A stretch of DNA of 64,000 nt from Trichobilharzia regenti (GCA_944472135.2 OX235263.1:7175517-7239516); one strand, 5' to 3'. Counted from the stretch's first letter, positions 1-10,498 are shown. Notes: generated by a model not told the origin, from the letters alone. A program made the numbers and translations.

Positions 1-74
1 GGGCATGAGGCTAGCAACCCCATCCCGTAAAAATAATAAATACCACTGCTAACGAAACTTCAAGCCTGCAAGTA
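1..74 (+). mobile_element. SINE body fragment (tRNA/RTE-type), 5' cut by window edge
   Basis: The first 70 or so bases (GGGCATGAGGCTAGCAACCC onwards, then an AAACTTCAAGCC box) match the body of the complete SINEs at 36891 and 48389, after their tRNA-like heads. The head lies outside the window. It abuts the 3'-truncated RTE element that follows on the opposite strand. The same body sequence resembles the RTE 5' leader seen near 8760 and 41040, so an RTE leader fragment is the alternative reading. Confidence 0.55.
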
Positions 75-2450
75 TTCGAGTTTGTGTCACATCAGACATA
101 TGTCATCCAAACGCGAAATCCTGATCTTCCAGCGTATTCCTATTTTCACACTTCCTGTGAACAATCTGATGCATAATCCAGTCCATCACAATCAGGAATG
201 TCATGTGTGATGGTAGGCAGACAGCCTTGTCTTACTCGTATATTCACTTCAAACATCTTGTTGGGTTTTTCGTTGTGGATCACATGATACATAGCACTAC
301 CATATAGCCAGCTGTTGAATGAGGTTGATAAAGACTTGGGGGCTGCATTCCATATTATTGAACCAGTTTTCAAATTACCTCTCGGTCAACGCTATCTGTC
401 GAAAGCCTTTTTGAAGTCGATGAAGTTGGGGTAGACGTTTGACTACTATTCTATGCTTTTTTCTGTGATAATGATAATGCGTAGTGTAGCAATTTGATCA
501 GCACATGATTTGCCTTTCTTGAATCCAGCTTGTTCCAGTGAGGGAAGAAGTTCTGTATCCAGTACATCTTTCATTTTCTCCACGATGACAGGACTTGGTA
601 TTTTACTTGGTGTGGGTTGACACGAACATGACTCCACGCCAGTTCTTGCATAGGTCTAACTAGGTCGCTCTTCATTGGTAGCTTGACAAGGTAGCTAGCC
701 CTTCTTCCAGTCATTAAGCACCTCTCCTTCCTTCCAAACCTTTAGGAATAACTGCTTGAGCACATATGCCCCAGTTTTCAGGTCCGTCTTCAGTGCTTCG
801 AATTAAGGGGGGGATTCCGTCTGGTCCTGCTGCCTTCCCTGCAGGCGTTCAGTAGCTTGATCACATTCAAGATTTCTGCTTTCGTTGGAGGATTGGTGTC
901 CATTGGCAGGCAGTTCTGTGGGTGCTATTGGTCGTGGTAGCATTCCTAGGCGAGCCGCAGATGATGGTAGATTCAAGAGTCCTCTGAAGTGATCAGACCA
1001 TTGTTTTATTTGTCTCTTCTCCTTGATAATCAGGTTCTCTTGAGCATCTTTAATTGGTTTCATCATCTGGATTGATATCTCCAATATCCGATATAATGCC
1101 CTGAGGTCTCTTTTACTTGCAACCTGTCTGTTCTGCTTCATTTGCCAGCCAGTGTGTCGTAGAATTGTCTTTTGTCTCTCCTAGCACCCTTCTTCGCTTC
1201 TTTATTCAGTAAGTGAGATGCATATCGAACTCAGCTTCTCCTATTGTTGCCCATCCCTGCATTGAGTCATCTTCTCTTTCACCATCCTCCTCTCCTCGAT
1301 TAGCTTTCAAGTTGAGAGCCATTCCTTGTTTTGTCTCTTCTTTCTCCCCAGAACAGTTGTGCACGTTTCCTTGAACATCACCTTCAGAGAGTTCCAATGG
1401 TCTTCCAAGCAGGTTTCCTCAGTGGTATCACGTAGTACATCCGGCTTTGCTCTGATCTGATCTGCAGTGAAGGCCTCCCTTGCTTGTAGTTTTGTCCTTC
1501 ATTTTCTGAACGTTGGACTGGAATTACAGTGGCCTGTCTCCATTTGTTCTGAAGGATTTCAGCTCCACCTTGAAGGTTCCTTGAACCAGATGACGGTCTG
1601 AGCCCATATCTGCTCCCCTTCTCGACTTTGCATACAACAAGCAGCTTGAGTCTCCCATTTCTTGAGCAACATTGAGATGAATTCTATCTGGTTTCGGTGT
1701 GTACATCAGGCGAAATCCATGTTGCTTTATGTATATCCTTGTGCTTGTATATGCCCCCTCCGATCATCAATTCATTGAAAGCATAGAAGTTTGCGAAGAA
1801 CTCTCCCTTCTCATTCATTTTGTCGAGCGAGAGCCTCTCGATCCATGATGAGTTCTCTTCCCGTATTATCTGCTCCCAGCTGGGCTGGTATTCATGTCTA
1901 CCATGAGGATTTTGATGTGGCCATTTGGGATGTTTCCTATTACTGTTTGCAATTGTCTGTAAAACATCTTCCTTCTTCTCTTGTTATGAGTTGTTTGTAG
2001 AACTATGAGTAGCATTGGATAATTGTAACCTTCCTGCCTTTCTCTTGAGTTGAATATTGCTATCATCATCCTGGATGAAATTGGTCCCCACTGCATTAGG
2101 GCTTTGGCCGCTACTGGTGACTGCGTGATTGCCACTTACTGCCTCAGTGTGCTCTTGGTTGTCGTCTGGGTGACGAGATCACTTACCCATCAGTTGACAC
2201 TTTTGATAATCCACATCCATTTCATGTGCTATCACAGATACTCAGCACTTCTATACCATATCTTCATATTTCTTTGACTACTTGAGCAGCCTTCCCAACC
2301 AGCCTCGTACATTTTACGACATCCGATGTACCCATTCTTATTCTTGCTTTCATTGAGAGAAGACAGGTCGATTGGCTGGCCGACTGGCTTCCCGAAGGCT
2401 GGCTTTCACCAGTCTGTTGTTTAATTTCGCCTCTCAGATTCCAGGGACGA
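75..2450 (-). mobile_element. RTE-clade non-LTR retrotransposon, near full length, decayed
   Basis: Read on the minus strand this is an RTE-type ORF broken by frameshifts and stops. About 2440-2270 gives the start of the AP endonuclease (a piece ending GKAAQVVKEI). 2135-1866 carries the next block, where the catalytic GDFN motif has become VDMN. 1706-1524 carries the GADMGSDRHL block, in which the catalytic SDH is SDR. 1141-803 is the endonuclease-RT linker (KQWSDHFRGLLN). 637-446 is RT (LEQAGFKKGKSCADQIATLR), and 373-146 is RT with VRQGC. It ends near 75 around the FADD box, so the C-terminus is missing. Mutated catalytic residues and many breaks make it inactive. This is the most complete RTE copy here and contains both domains. 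Confidence 0.85.
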
Positions 2451-3165
2451 ATAAGTTATTTTTTATATTTCTTGTATTTTTCATATATTTACTGTGAGTT
2501 AAAGTTTCTCTATCAGTTTGATAGGTTTTGTGAAGTGGGGTCGTTAACCCTGCCTCCAATCTTCTCACTGTACCCGGACTTGGGTCCAGCTAGAAAACTA
2601 ACGATCTATTAAAATAGGGAGGGCGGTACCAGACTATAAACCATAGTTATCGTGCAATAGCTGGTGAGGCTATTCAGTTGCACGATCCACTGGGTTAAAA
2701 TAAACTCTTTACAACAGTGAGCCAGATTTTCATGATCATGATAGACAGAATAGCTTTATAAGTAATGTCGATGTCAGGCACAAAGTTGTATGCAAAGAAG
2801 ATTACTTTATCGATGAGGTTATACATTTCCATCGATTAAGAGTACTGAAATATGCTTTGCGTATGTCAAGTAATCGCCTTCTTCGATGAGCCATGTAGGA
2901 TTTGGTTGGAAAAGAGTATGGGTGAGTTCATATGAATTCTTTGACTGATCACCTCAGTCACTTTAGAATGTTATGAATCAAAAGTTGAACTCACCGAATG
3001 AAATGGCATAAAATGTTACAACTTCATTTTTGTTGAAAATCATATGAACTTTCCATCGTCTAATTTCATTTCAAGCATATCGCCTGCTAGTCTGCAGACA
3101 CTTTTATGATGCCTAAACAGCCAACTTCAATTTATAAGGAAGATTAAATGGTCGAACGTAAAGCA
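2451..3165. other. RTE 5' leader remnant, then unassigned AT-rich DNA
   Basis: About 2520-2690 reads on the minus strand like the leader of the RTE element. It shares the TTTTCTAGCTGG and CCCAAGTCCGG boxes with the leader copies near 8740 and 41000, and with the minus-strand copy at 24300-24430. From 2700 to 3165 I see no coding pattern, RNA gene or repeat shared with the rest of the window. Confidence 0.5.
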
Positions 3166-4080
3166 CAAGGAACAAACTAAATCCTTCCAAATGTCAGACT
3201 GTTAATTACAGTTTCCAATGTGTAAAAGAAAGTTAAATGGTGAAGCTGTTAATTCCTGTGACCGTTGTAAAATTGATGATGCTGATATAGAAATCAAATC
3301 TAAAGTTAAGTATCTCGGATTAATTCTTTGTTGTTTGTAGGAGAGTTCATGAAGTTTCTTGGGAATTTGGTACGAGTGATGTCCCCAGCATCGCTCGGCC
3401 TTTTGTTTGAGAGTGCAGCTCTAGCCTTTACACAGCCAAGTGTGACCTACAAGGCAGTAGGAGTGGAGTAAGGAGTCCACTATCCATTGGCAGCCGGTGA
3501 CCGGAGTTTGGTTCATACGCCTTTTTGAATGGGGCCAGACATCCAGGACATCCAACAAGCCCTTTGTCCATACGTCTGCCGGTGAGCTCCGGTGAGCTTC
3601 ATACGCCAGTCGTTGAAGGTTTGGAATCAGGGTTTAGCCATCTCCCCTAGACTGTCATCCAATGGACAGTCAACCCGGTGGAGAGCGCCGGGCATCCGTT
3701 CATGAAGCCGGCTCATCCTCCCGTAGGAGATAGCCGAAGTAAAGTAAAGTAAGTAAGTAAGATTAATTCTTTCTACTGACCAACCCATCCTGGTCCTCAC
3801 ATGTCTAAGCGATTTCTAAAAGAATACTTCGTCTGACATTTTACATTAAGAAGAAGTTTAGGCAGTTGGGCATAACTCAACCACTCCTCCTCCTCTTACA
3901 GTTTGTCAACTCCTGCATCTTACTTATTCTTCTTTACTGTTCACCCTTGTCCTTACCTTTCGTAGAACTTTGAAGACTGTAAGTAGGGCGAGTGGTGGTA
4001 TCCCATTGGACCATTTCGTTGACATTATTATTATTATTGATAGGCACTTGATTTCAAGCAATTAATTTACTAAAGGGATT
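3166..4080 (+). mobile_element. CR1-like non-LTR retrotransposon RT fragment, split by an insertion
   Basis: The first part (about 3168-3329) translates as NPSKCQTVNYSF, later IEIKSKVKYLGLIL, typical of the region after the catalytic box of CR1/Jockey-group RTs. The frame is then interrupted by the 3330-3760 insertion and resumes at 3773 with recognisable RT thumb sequence in shifting frames (LRQLGITQP-like, then an LLQFVNS region), ending with ASGGIPLDHFVD near 4020. Several frameshifts and stops are present, so this is a pseudogene. It is distinct from the RTE copies and has a relative on the minus strand at 21890-21990. Confidence 0.65.
3330..3760 (+). mobile_element. 431-bp SINE-like insertion with 12-bp target-site duplication
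   Basis: This segment interrupts the CR1-like RT frame and is bounded by direct repeats GATTAATTCTTT at 3318-3329 and 3761-3772. Its 3' end is a short simple repeat built from AAAGT and AAGT units. No ORF, A/B-box tRNA head or poly(A) is obvious. The clean TSD and simple tail indicate target-primed insertion of a non-autonomous element. No second copy was noticed in this window, so the family is unassigned. Confidence 0.75.
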
Positions 4081-4289
4081 TTGTCAGACAGTGACCATCC
4101 ACCACAACACCCACAGTTTTCACCTTGTGTCTCCTCAGAAGTCCTTATGCACGTACATCTAAGTATAAAAATTCCATTGTACCACATTTGGTATGCATTT
4201 TATGTGATGAAAATAGTGTTAGGCATGAACTAACTAACTAACTTTGCACTACTAAATAAACCCTTTCCTCCACCCTAACAATTATTATT

Positions 4290-5692
4290 ATATTCTTTAA
4301 TTCCTAGAGGAACATAGGCCTTCAGCCACGCGTCTCCATTGCGTTCGGTTCTCTGCCAAATTTTTCACCCCACTCCAAGTCTGCCCACATGCTTTCATCT
4401 CCTCTTCACATGACCTTCTCCAAGTCACCCTTACACTGACGACCAACTCACCGCTTCCCTTCCGGGTTCCACTCGTGCAATGACTTGTCTAGTGATATCA
4501 CTTGATGGTTTCCTCAGAGTATGGCCAGCCAATCCATCTCCATTTCTTCCTGCCTATTTGTTTCACAATCGGTTCCTTCTGGGTTGGTTCGCTCATTGCC
4601 AGGGATCCCTGTTGCTGATCTTTTCTGGCTGGCCATATGATCTTGAGTATTGAGCGAAGACAACTGTTAATAAAGGTGTGAAGTTTGTTTGAGATGCTCT
4701 TTATGACGCGCAGTGCAAGTCTCTGATCCGTATGTTAAGTAGCACTGACTTCACATTGGAGTTGAAAATTTGGATCTTATTTTTGATGCTGAGTGATGTT
4801 GACCTCCACACGGACTTCAGAGTAATGAAAGCTTGTTCTGCTTTCCCGATCCTCGCTGCTTTGATATCCTCGTCAGTTACGTTCGCCTGTAGTTGAAACG
4901 ATGCTTCTCAGATAGGTGGGTAGGTAAAGGAGGTTGTTTCTTTTAGGTTCCTCCCATTTATGCTGGCTGATTGTTGTCTGTTATTGCTGCTGTGGCTGTT
5001 GGTGTTGGCCAGGAATCTTCATCACCTACCTCTGTTTTCTCTATGTTCACCTGAATTGATCTCCTATCTTTGATGCTTCTTCTGCCAACTTGTTGCTTTT
5101 CACTTGCGTATCTTCCAGTTTGTGGGAAATCAGACATATATCATCGGCGAAGTCCAGATCCTCCAAGTATTTTGTGTGAGTCCATTTTATGCCTGTTTCC
5201 TCATTGCCGATTGTCTGTCGCATTATCCAATCTACCGCAATTAGGAAGATCATTGGCAATAGTAGACAGCCAGCTTGTCGTACTCCCGTTCTCACTTCTT
5301 AGGATTCTGTAAGTTTTCCGTTGTGGATTACTTGTCATGCAGCATTGTCATATAACTGTTGGATCAGATGTATACTTGTCGATGGGACCCCTCGGTAGTA
5401 GCGAAGTAGTTGCCAAATGACCACTCGATCAACGCTATTGAATGCCTTTTCAAAGTCGATGAAGTTGAGTGAGGCGGAGAGGTGACTGCCATTCCAAGCT
5501 TTGTTCAATGATGATCCGTAGAGTGGTGATTTGATCAATACATGACTTGTTTCTCCTGAATCCAGCTTGTTCCGGTCGAAGTTTTGCATCCAGGGCTTGT
5601 TTGATTCTCTCCAGGATGATGGGGCTTAGTATTTTGCTTGGGATGGACAGGAGCATAATTCCACGCCAGTTTTTGCATTGACTTAAGTCTCC
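4290..5692 (-). mobile_element. RTE-clade retrotransposon, 5'-truncated (RT to 3' end)
   Basis: On the minus strand this copy starts inside the RT domain at about 5690 and runs to the 3' end near 4290. 5656-5450 encodes SIPSKILSPIILERIKQALD and PEQAGFRRNKSCIDQI. 5589-5335 encodes NFIDFEKAFNSVDRVVIWQLL (RT motif A). 5295-5047 encodes the RT motif C block LEDLDFADDICLISHKLED with FADD intact. The remainder down to about 4320 is the C-terminal tail ending near the CTATGTTCC-type box shared by RTE 3' ends in this window. Frame changes separate the blocks, so it is dead, but it is among the least decayed RTE RT regions here. Confidence 0.85.
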
Positions 5693-5694
5693 AC

Positions 5695-6160
5695 CCTAAC
5701 AACATCAACCTTTATTGTTATTGTATTTCTTATATTTATAATCCTCTCAATTCTTGTTTTTATTTATTTTTCATAGGTGTGAACACCATTTAAGCTGTGT
5801 CATCACTGTTAATCTGTATTTCCCCTCACCATGCTGCTATATCAACAGAACATTAGATTCAACACTCTATAATAACATGCTAAAATTTCCAAACTGAATC
5901 GACAATACTGTTTGAAGCAAACTCACTGTTGTTAATATTATTATTACTGTATTTAATATTCTCAATTCGTGCTTCGAATATTTTTGACTTAATATCGTAA
6001 ATGTGGACAAATTCCTCTGGTTAATTTTGTTTTTAATTTTAAATTTTATTTATATTTTGAGTAAATCAGATGCAAGGTGTTGTGACAAATGCTGAGAATT
6101 CCATTCTGTATTATAAGTAGTGCTGTTTTTGGAATAAAGTAGATTATTATTATTACTCTG
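5695..6160. other. AT-rich intergenic DNA
   Basis: Nothing recognisable: AT-rich, with short ATT and TTA runs, and no reading frame or repeat shared with the rest of the window. Confidence 0.5.
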
Positions 6161-6162
6161 GC

Positions 6163-6430
6163 AGTGGTCAGTGATGACTTCAATTCCCGAAACTGTTCTT
6201 TCCTTGAATCAATGAATTATGTAAATGTTGTCAACTTTGCCACTCAGCTTGACAAAACACTGGATTTAATGTTCACAAATAATGTTGGGATATATGAAGT
6301 ACTCAAACGTGCTCCGTTAATGAATTCAGATCATTGTATTATTCGAGTGTTGCCCAAAAATATATGCAGCAAGTTACACTCAAGTATCTTCTCATACCTT
6401 TCCAAAAGAACCCAACAGAGTTTGGTAATC
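6163..6430 (+). mobile_element. CR1-like LINE endonuclease fragment
   Basis: An open stretch encodes SDDFNSRNCSFLESMNYVN, then FATQLDKTLDLMFTNN and later LMNSDHCIIRV. The DFN and SDH boxes with about 45 residues between them match the C-terminal catalytic half of an AP-type LINE endonuclease (GDFN...SDH). The usual leading G is D. It is only about 90 codons, with no RT after it, so it is a fragment. The CR1-like RT piece at 3.2-4.0 kb may belong to the same family. Confidence 0.65.
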
Positions 6431-6665
6431 ACAGGATAGTATGCATAAACGTAGAGGTGTGCTGAATGACACTAACTAGGAACTATTTACTGAGCACACA
6501 ATAATATTATGTATTATCTTAAATTTTGTCTCAATGTGTACTGCTCTAAACAGACGCTATACAAGAGGTTTGATTGTTTCTTTTCTCTTCCAGCACCACT
6601 CACCAATGCCTTCGTAGAGTTTTGCAATTGATAGTGTTCTCTGAGCTCCTTGGTTTAATTGCGGA

Positions 6666-6698
6666 GCTTTCATCGTCTTTCTGGACGACATCTTCAGC
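6666..6698 (-). ncRNA. Hammerhead-like stem-loop in PLE 3' region
   Basis: About 100 bases downstream of the PLE stop codon the minus strand reads GCTGAAGATGTCGTC, a short loop, then GACGATGAAAGC. This has the hammerhead core boxes CUGAAGA (a legal CUGANGA) and GAAA around a 5-bp stem UCGUC/GACGA. Two mismatched pairs lie between core and stem, and no clear NUH cleavage triplet follows. Hammerheads are known from terminal repeats of PLEs, so the placement fits, but this copy may be degenerate. Confidence 0.4.
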
Positions 6699-6796
6699 GC
6701 AGTATTTAGGATAAAGTGAAATGATTTAAATTTCTTCATGAGTCTCCCGGTAACCATCTTTAGATATTTATTGACCGTTTTCTATTGATTGGGATT

Positions 6797-8407
6797 TTAA
6801 ACTTTCTGATCACCTGATTTACTTCTTATTAGTTGGTATATTTCATCTATATTAACGTGTTTATTAATTGCGTTTTCATTTGAGTACCAGGCTTCTAGGA
6901 ATTCTCTGGCACATTTGGTGTTTCCTCTGTTTAAGATTTTGACATTATCCCAATCAAATTGATGTCCATGATCGTCTGAATGTATTGATACTAAAGAATT
7001 TATATCATGTCTTTTCACGGCTGATTTGTGTTCCTGGATTCTTATTCGAAGGGGACGCCCACTTTGGCCGATGTAATGTTTGTTACAGTTCACACAATTT
7101 ATTTTGTAAATGGTGTTAATTTTATCTCCCTTTTCTATCGGATCTTTTGGTTTGCATAAGATAGAATTAAGCGATTCAGCTGGTTTGTGTGCTACATCTA
7201 TATCAAACGGTTTCATTATTCTAGCCGTTATTTCAGAGATGTTTCTGATATATGGTAGGATGAATTGCTTTTTGGTCTTTGGTGATGGTTCTTTGTTGGT
7301 GCTTTCATTCGATTTTAAACACTTTTTGATGAAATTTTTTGGATAACCATTCTTCTTGAACACCGTTTGTAAGTATCTTTCTTCCATTCTTTTCAACTCT
7401 GGTGTGCTACAATGTGTTTGAATTCTTCTAAACAATGTCTGCACACAGTTTCTTTTGTGAGTAATTGGATTGTTGCTAGTATAGTTGAGTATTTGATCTG
7501 TGTGCGTTGACTTTCTGTATACTTGTGTTTCTAAATTTCCTGTGTTGGTTCTCCTGATTAAGACATCTAAAAATGGGATTTTGTTATCTAACTCTTCTTC
7601 TCTTGTGAATTTGATGTCTTCAAATATGTTGTTTATTAATTTATGGGTATATTCTAAATCATTTCTCTTAATTATTACAAATGTATCATCAACGTAACGT
7701 ACCCAGATTTTCGGTTTAATTATAGGTAGAGCTATTAATTCTAATCTTTGCATAACGGCTTCAGCTATTAATCCTGATATGGGCGATCCCATTGGTGCTC
7801 CCTTTATTTGCTCATATATTTGAGTATTAAATTGAAAGTATGTTGTAAGGCATAATTTTATGAGTTCTATCCAAGTTGAACATTGCGTTTTTATGTTTTC
7901 ATCACTATAGAGTAATCGTTGCATAGTTTCTGTTGCTAGTTTTGGACTAATCGAAGTATATAATGCTGTGACATCAAAGGACACCATTATTTCATTGTCT
8001 TCTACCTGAATGTTTTTGATTTTCTCTAGAAATTGAATTGACGAATTGATAGAATGGTCGCATGATTCTGTTAGGTAATTTAACTTCCTGAAAAGTTCTC
8101 TAGATAGATTATATGTTGGTGTTCCTGGAAGCGAAACGATTGGTCGTAAGGGGATGTTCGGTTTGTGTAGTTTTGGTCTACCATAAAATCGAGGTAAAAT
8201 GGGTCCGTTAGATCTCATTCGCCATTGATCTTGTTCTGTAATTTGTCCTGATTTCGTTAGTTTATTTAACGTTGTTCTGATTTTGTTATCGAATGTTTGT
8301 ATAGGGTTTTTTGTCAACTGTTGATATACATTATTATCTTTGAGTAAATCCTCTGCTTTCTTTATGTAGTCTTCTGTGTCCAGGATTACTTCGTAGAGTA
8401 TTTGCAC
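6797..8407 (-). CDS. Penelope-like element protein: reverse transcriptase plus GIY-YIG endonuclease, N-terminally truncated
   Basis: A 536-codon uninterrupted frame, by far the longest coding sequence of the window. PLE proteins copy element RNA using a telomerase-related RT and cut DNA with a GIY-YIG nuclease. Visible motifs: PRFYGRPKLHKP (residues 72-83) and LRPIVSLPGTP (87-97); RT motif A FDVTALYTSI (144-153); GAPMGSPISG (203-212); motif C YVDD (238-241); IPFLDVLIRR (277-286) with YRKSTHTDQI (297-306). The GIY-YIG domain runs from about IYKINCVNCNKHYIGQSGR (433-451) to NAINK (512-516), with a Cys pair at 438/441. Both active sites look intact. The first codon is GTG directly after an in-frame TGA, and the normal DKG-containing N-terminal RT segment is absent, so the original start is lost. 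I infer a 5'-truncated but young copy. Confidence 0.9.
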   Translation of the reverse strand: MQILYEVILDTEDYIKKAEDLLKDNNVYQQLTKNPIQTFDNKIRTTLNKLTKSGQITEQDQWRMRSNGPILPRFYGRPKLHKPNIPLRPIVSLPGTPTYNLSRELFRKLNYLTESCDHSINSSIQFLEKIKNIQVEDNEIMVSFDVTALYTSISPKLATETMQRLLYSDENIKTQCSTWIELIKLCLTTYFQFNTQIYEQIKGAPMGSPISGLIAEAVMQRLELIALPIIKPKIWVRYVDDTFVIIKRNDLEYTHKLINNIFEDIKFTREEELDNKIPFLDVLIRRTNTGNLETQVYRKSTHTDQILNYTSNNPITHKRNCVQTLFRRIQTHCSTPELKRMEERYLQTVFKKNGYPKNFIKKCLKSNESTNKEPSPKTKKQFILPYIRNISEITARIMKPFDIDVAHKPAESLNSILCKPKDPIEKGDKINTIYKINCVNCNKHYIGQSGRPLRIRIQEHKSAVKRHDINSLVSIHSDDHGHQFDWDNVKILNRGNTKCAREFLEAWYSNENAINKHVNIDEIYQLIRSKSGDQKV

Positions 8408-8514
8408 TCATACCGGACTTGATGAACTGCAGTGGTCATAAGTTCCTATCAGACCAGGTGGTAACATCATCCTATGGGTGATTGTTAGTGTGCATTAAGG
8501 TCATCAGAAGTTAG

Positions 8515-8715
8515 AATTCGCGGAATGTTGGATTCCATCCATCCAAGTGGATGATTGGTCAACGAGATTGTCTTATAACATAGAGATCCTGAGTTCGAGC
8601 TTCAATGGGAACACTATCACTCGCTGATTCATTGGGGAATGCAAATACATCTGCTAGCTGACGAGTCCCTAACTAGAACGAAATGCGCATTGTCCTGGAT
8701 TCGACTGCTAGTCAT
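8515..8715 (+). mobile_element. Sm-alpha-type tRNA-headed SINE with hammerhead
   Basis: The head (about 8545-8620) is a decayed tRNA-like Pol III promoter with a B-box-like GAGTTCGAGCTTC. About 45 bases later come a hammerhead domain and the CTAGTCATCCACC tail shared with the copies near 43970, 58000 and 60800. Known biology: Sm-alpha repeats of schistosomes are Pol III-type SINE-like units encoding hammerheads. It lies against the truncated 5' end of the PLE, in opposite orientation. Confidence 0.75.
8652..8702 (+). ncRNA. Hammerhead ribozyme (Sm-alpha type), core intact, stems weakened
   Basis: CUGACGA (8658-8664), GAAA (8680-8683) and the cleavage triplet GUC (8692-8694) are all present in the order of a type I hammerhead. 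Stem II is GUCC/GAAC with one C-A mismatch in four pairs. Stem I pairs CTAG (8654-8657) with CTGG (8695-8698), including one G-U, and then fails. Helix III is tiny, as usual in this family. The core predicts cleavage after C8694, probably slow as a monomer. Confidence 0.75.
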
Positions 8716-9517
8716 CCACCTCGCCTAGATTACTAACTCGCTAGTTTTCTAGCCGGTCCCAAGTCCGGATAAAGGGGGAGGCGTGGGGCGTGATGCTAGC
8801 AACTCCACCCCCGAAACTTAACCAAACTGCTAAAGAAACTTCAACGCATAAATAACGGACGAGGATGTCAAATAGAGAATCGGGAAGGCGAGGAACACAT
8901 TCATCAACCTGAAACTAATATGGAAATCTTCATCACTTAACACCAACAACAAAATTCAGTCGGATTTTCAATACAAACAACGTCAAGTCAGTCAGTTCTT
9001 CTATACGGAACGGATGAGAAACTTGGCGGATGGGTCACAAAGAATATTTACACCAACAGCCTGTTGCAGACTTTACCTTTATCAACCAACAACTGTCTTC
9101 GCTGGCTATATACTGAAGATCAGATGGCTGGGCCGGGCCGGAAACAATCACCAACTAATGGAAACTATGGGAACAAACAAACAAAACAAAAACCAACCAA
9201 TCACCAACCCACAAATATGCAGTTGGAGAAAGTGGAGATGGATTGATTGGACACTCGTGGCTGAGGAGGCGGCTGGGTGACATCGCGCGTGCGTCAGGCC
9301 ATCGCTCGTGTGGAACCAGGCCAAAAGGGAAGCGGCGAGTTGGTCGTCAGTGGAAGGGTGACATGGAGGAGATGGTGTGAAGAGGAGTTGAAACAGTATG
9401 TATGGACTAAGATGGATGGAGGTGAAAAGTACAGCAGAAGGAAGACAGAAGTGGCAAGTGAAGACGTGAAGTTGAAGCCCTATGTTCCACTAGGAACCTA
9501 AGGGAACAATAATAATA
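8716..9517 (+). mobile_element. RTE-clade element, internally deleted: 5' leader plus C-terminal tail
   Basis: 8720-8850 is a leader sequence (CTAGTTTTCTAGCCGGTCCC, then GCTAGCAACTCCACCCC) shared with 40980-41110 and, less closely, with the minus-strand RTE leaders at 2540-2690 and 24300-24430. It joins directly at about 8855 to RTE C-terminal sequence. That includes LYQPTTVFAGY (9079-9111), RKWRWIDWTL, GRVTWRRWCEEELKQYVW and LKPYVPLGT ending at 9499, then GGGAACAATAATAATAAT. Endonuclease and RT are missing, so this is a deletion derivative mobile only in trans, if at all. Confidence 0.75.
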
Positions 9518-9519
9518 AT

Positions 9520-9771
9520 CCTTAGTCATTGCAAAGGTGTCGGTACTGGAAGCTGATGTGTTAGCAAAGGCTGAATATTCCACTTCGATTAATTAACGAA
9601 AACTAGATTAGAAACAAAAAATATCTTCTATTCACTTGGAAATTATCACAAAATACTTGGATATGACATGAACTATAATAACACTATTATATTATTATTA
9701 TTATTCTACAGTCTATATCACTGCTGACTCATCATTTCCTCGTAGATGATGGACTATCAAGCTGTTGATCG

Positions 9772-9824
<53 letters not shown>

Positions 9825-9974
9825 GTCCTATTTGTATATATGTGTGTGTGCATTTGCATGAAATGTCTGCTACAATAAGTGAACTAATAACGAATCCAAG
9901 CGAAGTGTAGACCTGTTGTCATATTTAATATTCTAAAAACTTCACAAATTAATTTTATTGCTACCTCCTGTCTA
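9520..9974. repeat. AT-rich spacer with (TA)24 at 9775-9822
   Basis: Non-coding AT-rich DNA with a perfect TA dinucleotide run of 48 bp at 9775-9822 and a short TG run just after it. No family shared with the rest of the window was recognised. Confidence 0.85.
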
Positions 9975-10229
9975 CTACTCACATAAAGTATCAATTGTGT
10001 CATCACTGCTTAAATAGACTGTTGTTGTGTGATATGATTCATCTAGATGGATATGTAGATAGTTTGATGAGCTTGAATCATCATTTTCCACATGACATAT
10101 TGTCAATACATTCTGTCTATCTTCTTCGTCCAGTCGAATGAATGAATTATTTTTTTTTTTTTGAGTATAATTAGAACATGTCAACTTTTTAAAATATGTA
10201 TCATTTCGATATATTCCTATCAAATACAT
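9975..10229 (-). other. Orphan reading frame, possible host exon
   Basis: An 84-codon minus-strand frame with an acidic, serine-rich C-terminus (ENDDSSSSNYLHIHLDESYH, then a run ending DTLCE). It matches no LINE or PLE motif I know and lies in one of the few stretches free of transposon sequence. A poly(A) run in the middle (KKK) argues against it. No paralogue occurs in the window. It could be the last exon of a host gene or chance. I cannot assign a function. Confidence 0.2.
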
Positions 10230-10498
10230 GTAAGTGTATATGTGTGTGTGTGTTTGTCTATCTAATTATACTCATCATCAATTTATCAATATTATACCGT
10301 TAGTTTATACACATACATGTCTGTATACACTCTTCAAACATGCATGCAGTTAAGTTAATTATTGCATGTCTGTCCATCTATCAGCATGTCTATTTGCCTA
10401 GTTATGATTGCCTTATTAGACATACAAATATGCTCTGTCTGTCTGTATGTCTATCTATCGATCTATTTATCTGCTGGTGCTGCTGCCACTGCCTAAGA

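Larger units (their letters stand above)
6470..8407 (-). mobile_element. Penelope-like retroelement (PLE), 5'-truncated, with 3' region
   Basis: The unit comprises the long RT/GIY-YIG frame at 6797-8407 and about 300 bases downstream (6470-6796, minus strand) holding the hammerhead-like motif and a degenerate coding-like segment. The 5' edge at about 8410 falls inside the RT fingers region, so the N-terminus is missing. A Sm-alpha-like SINE in the opposite orientation follows at 8520-8715. A second copy of the same family begins at about 63498 on the plus strand. Confidence 0.85.
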
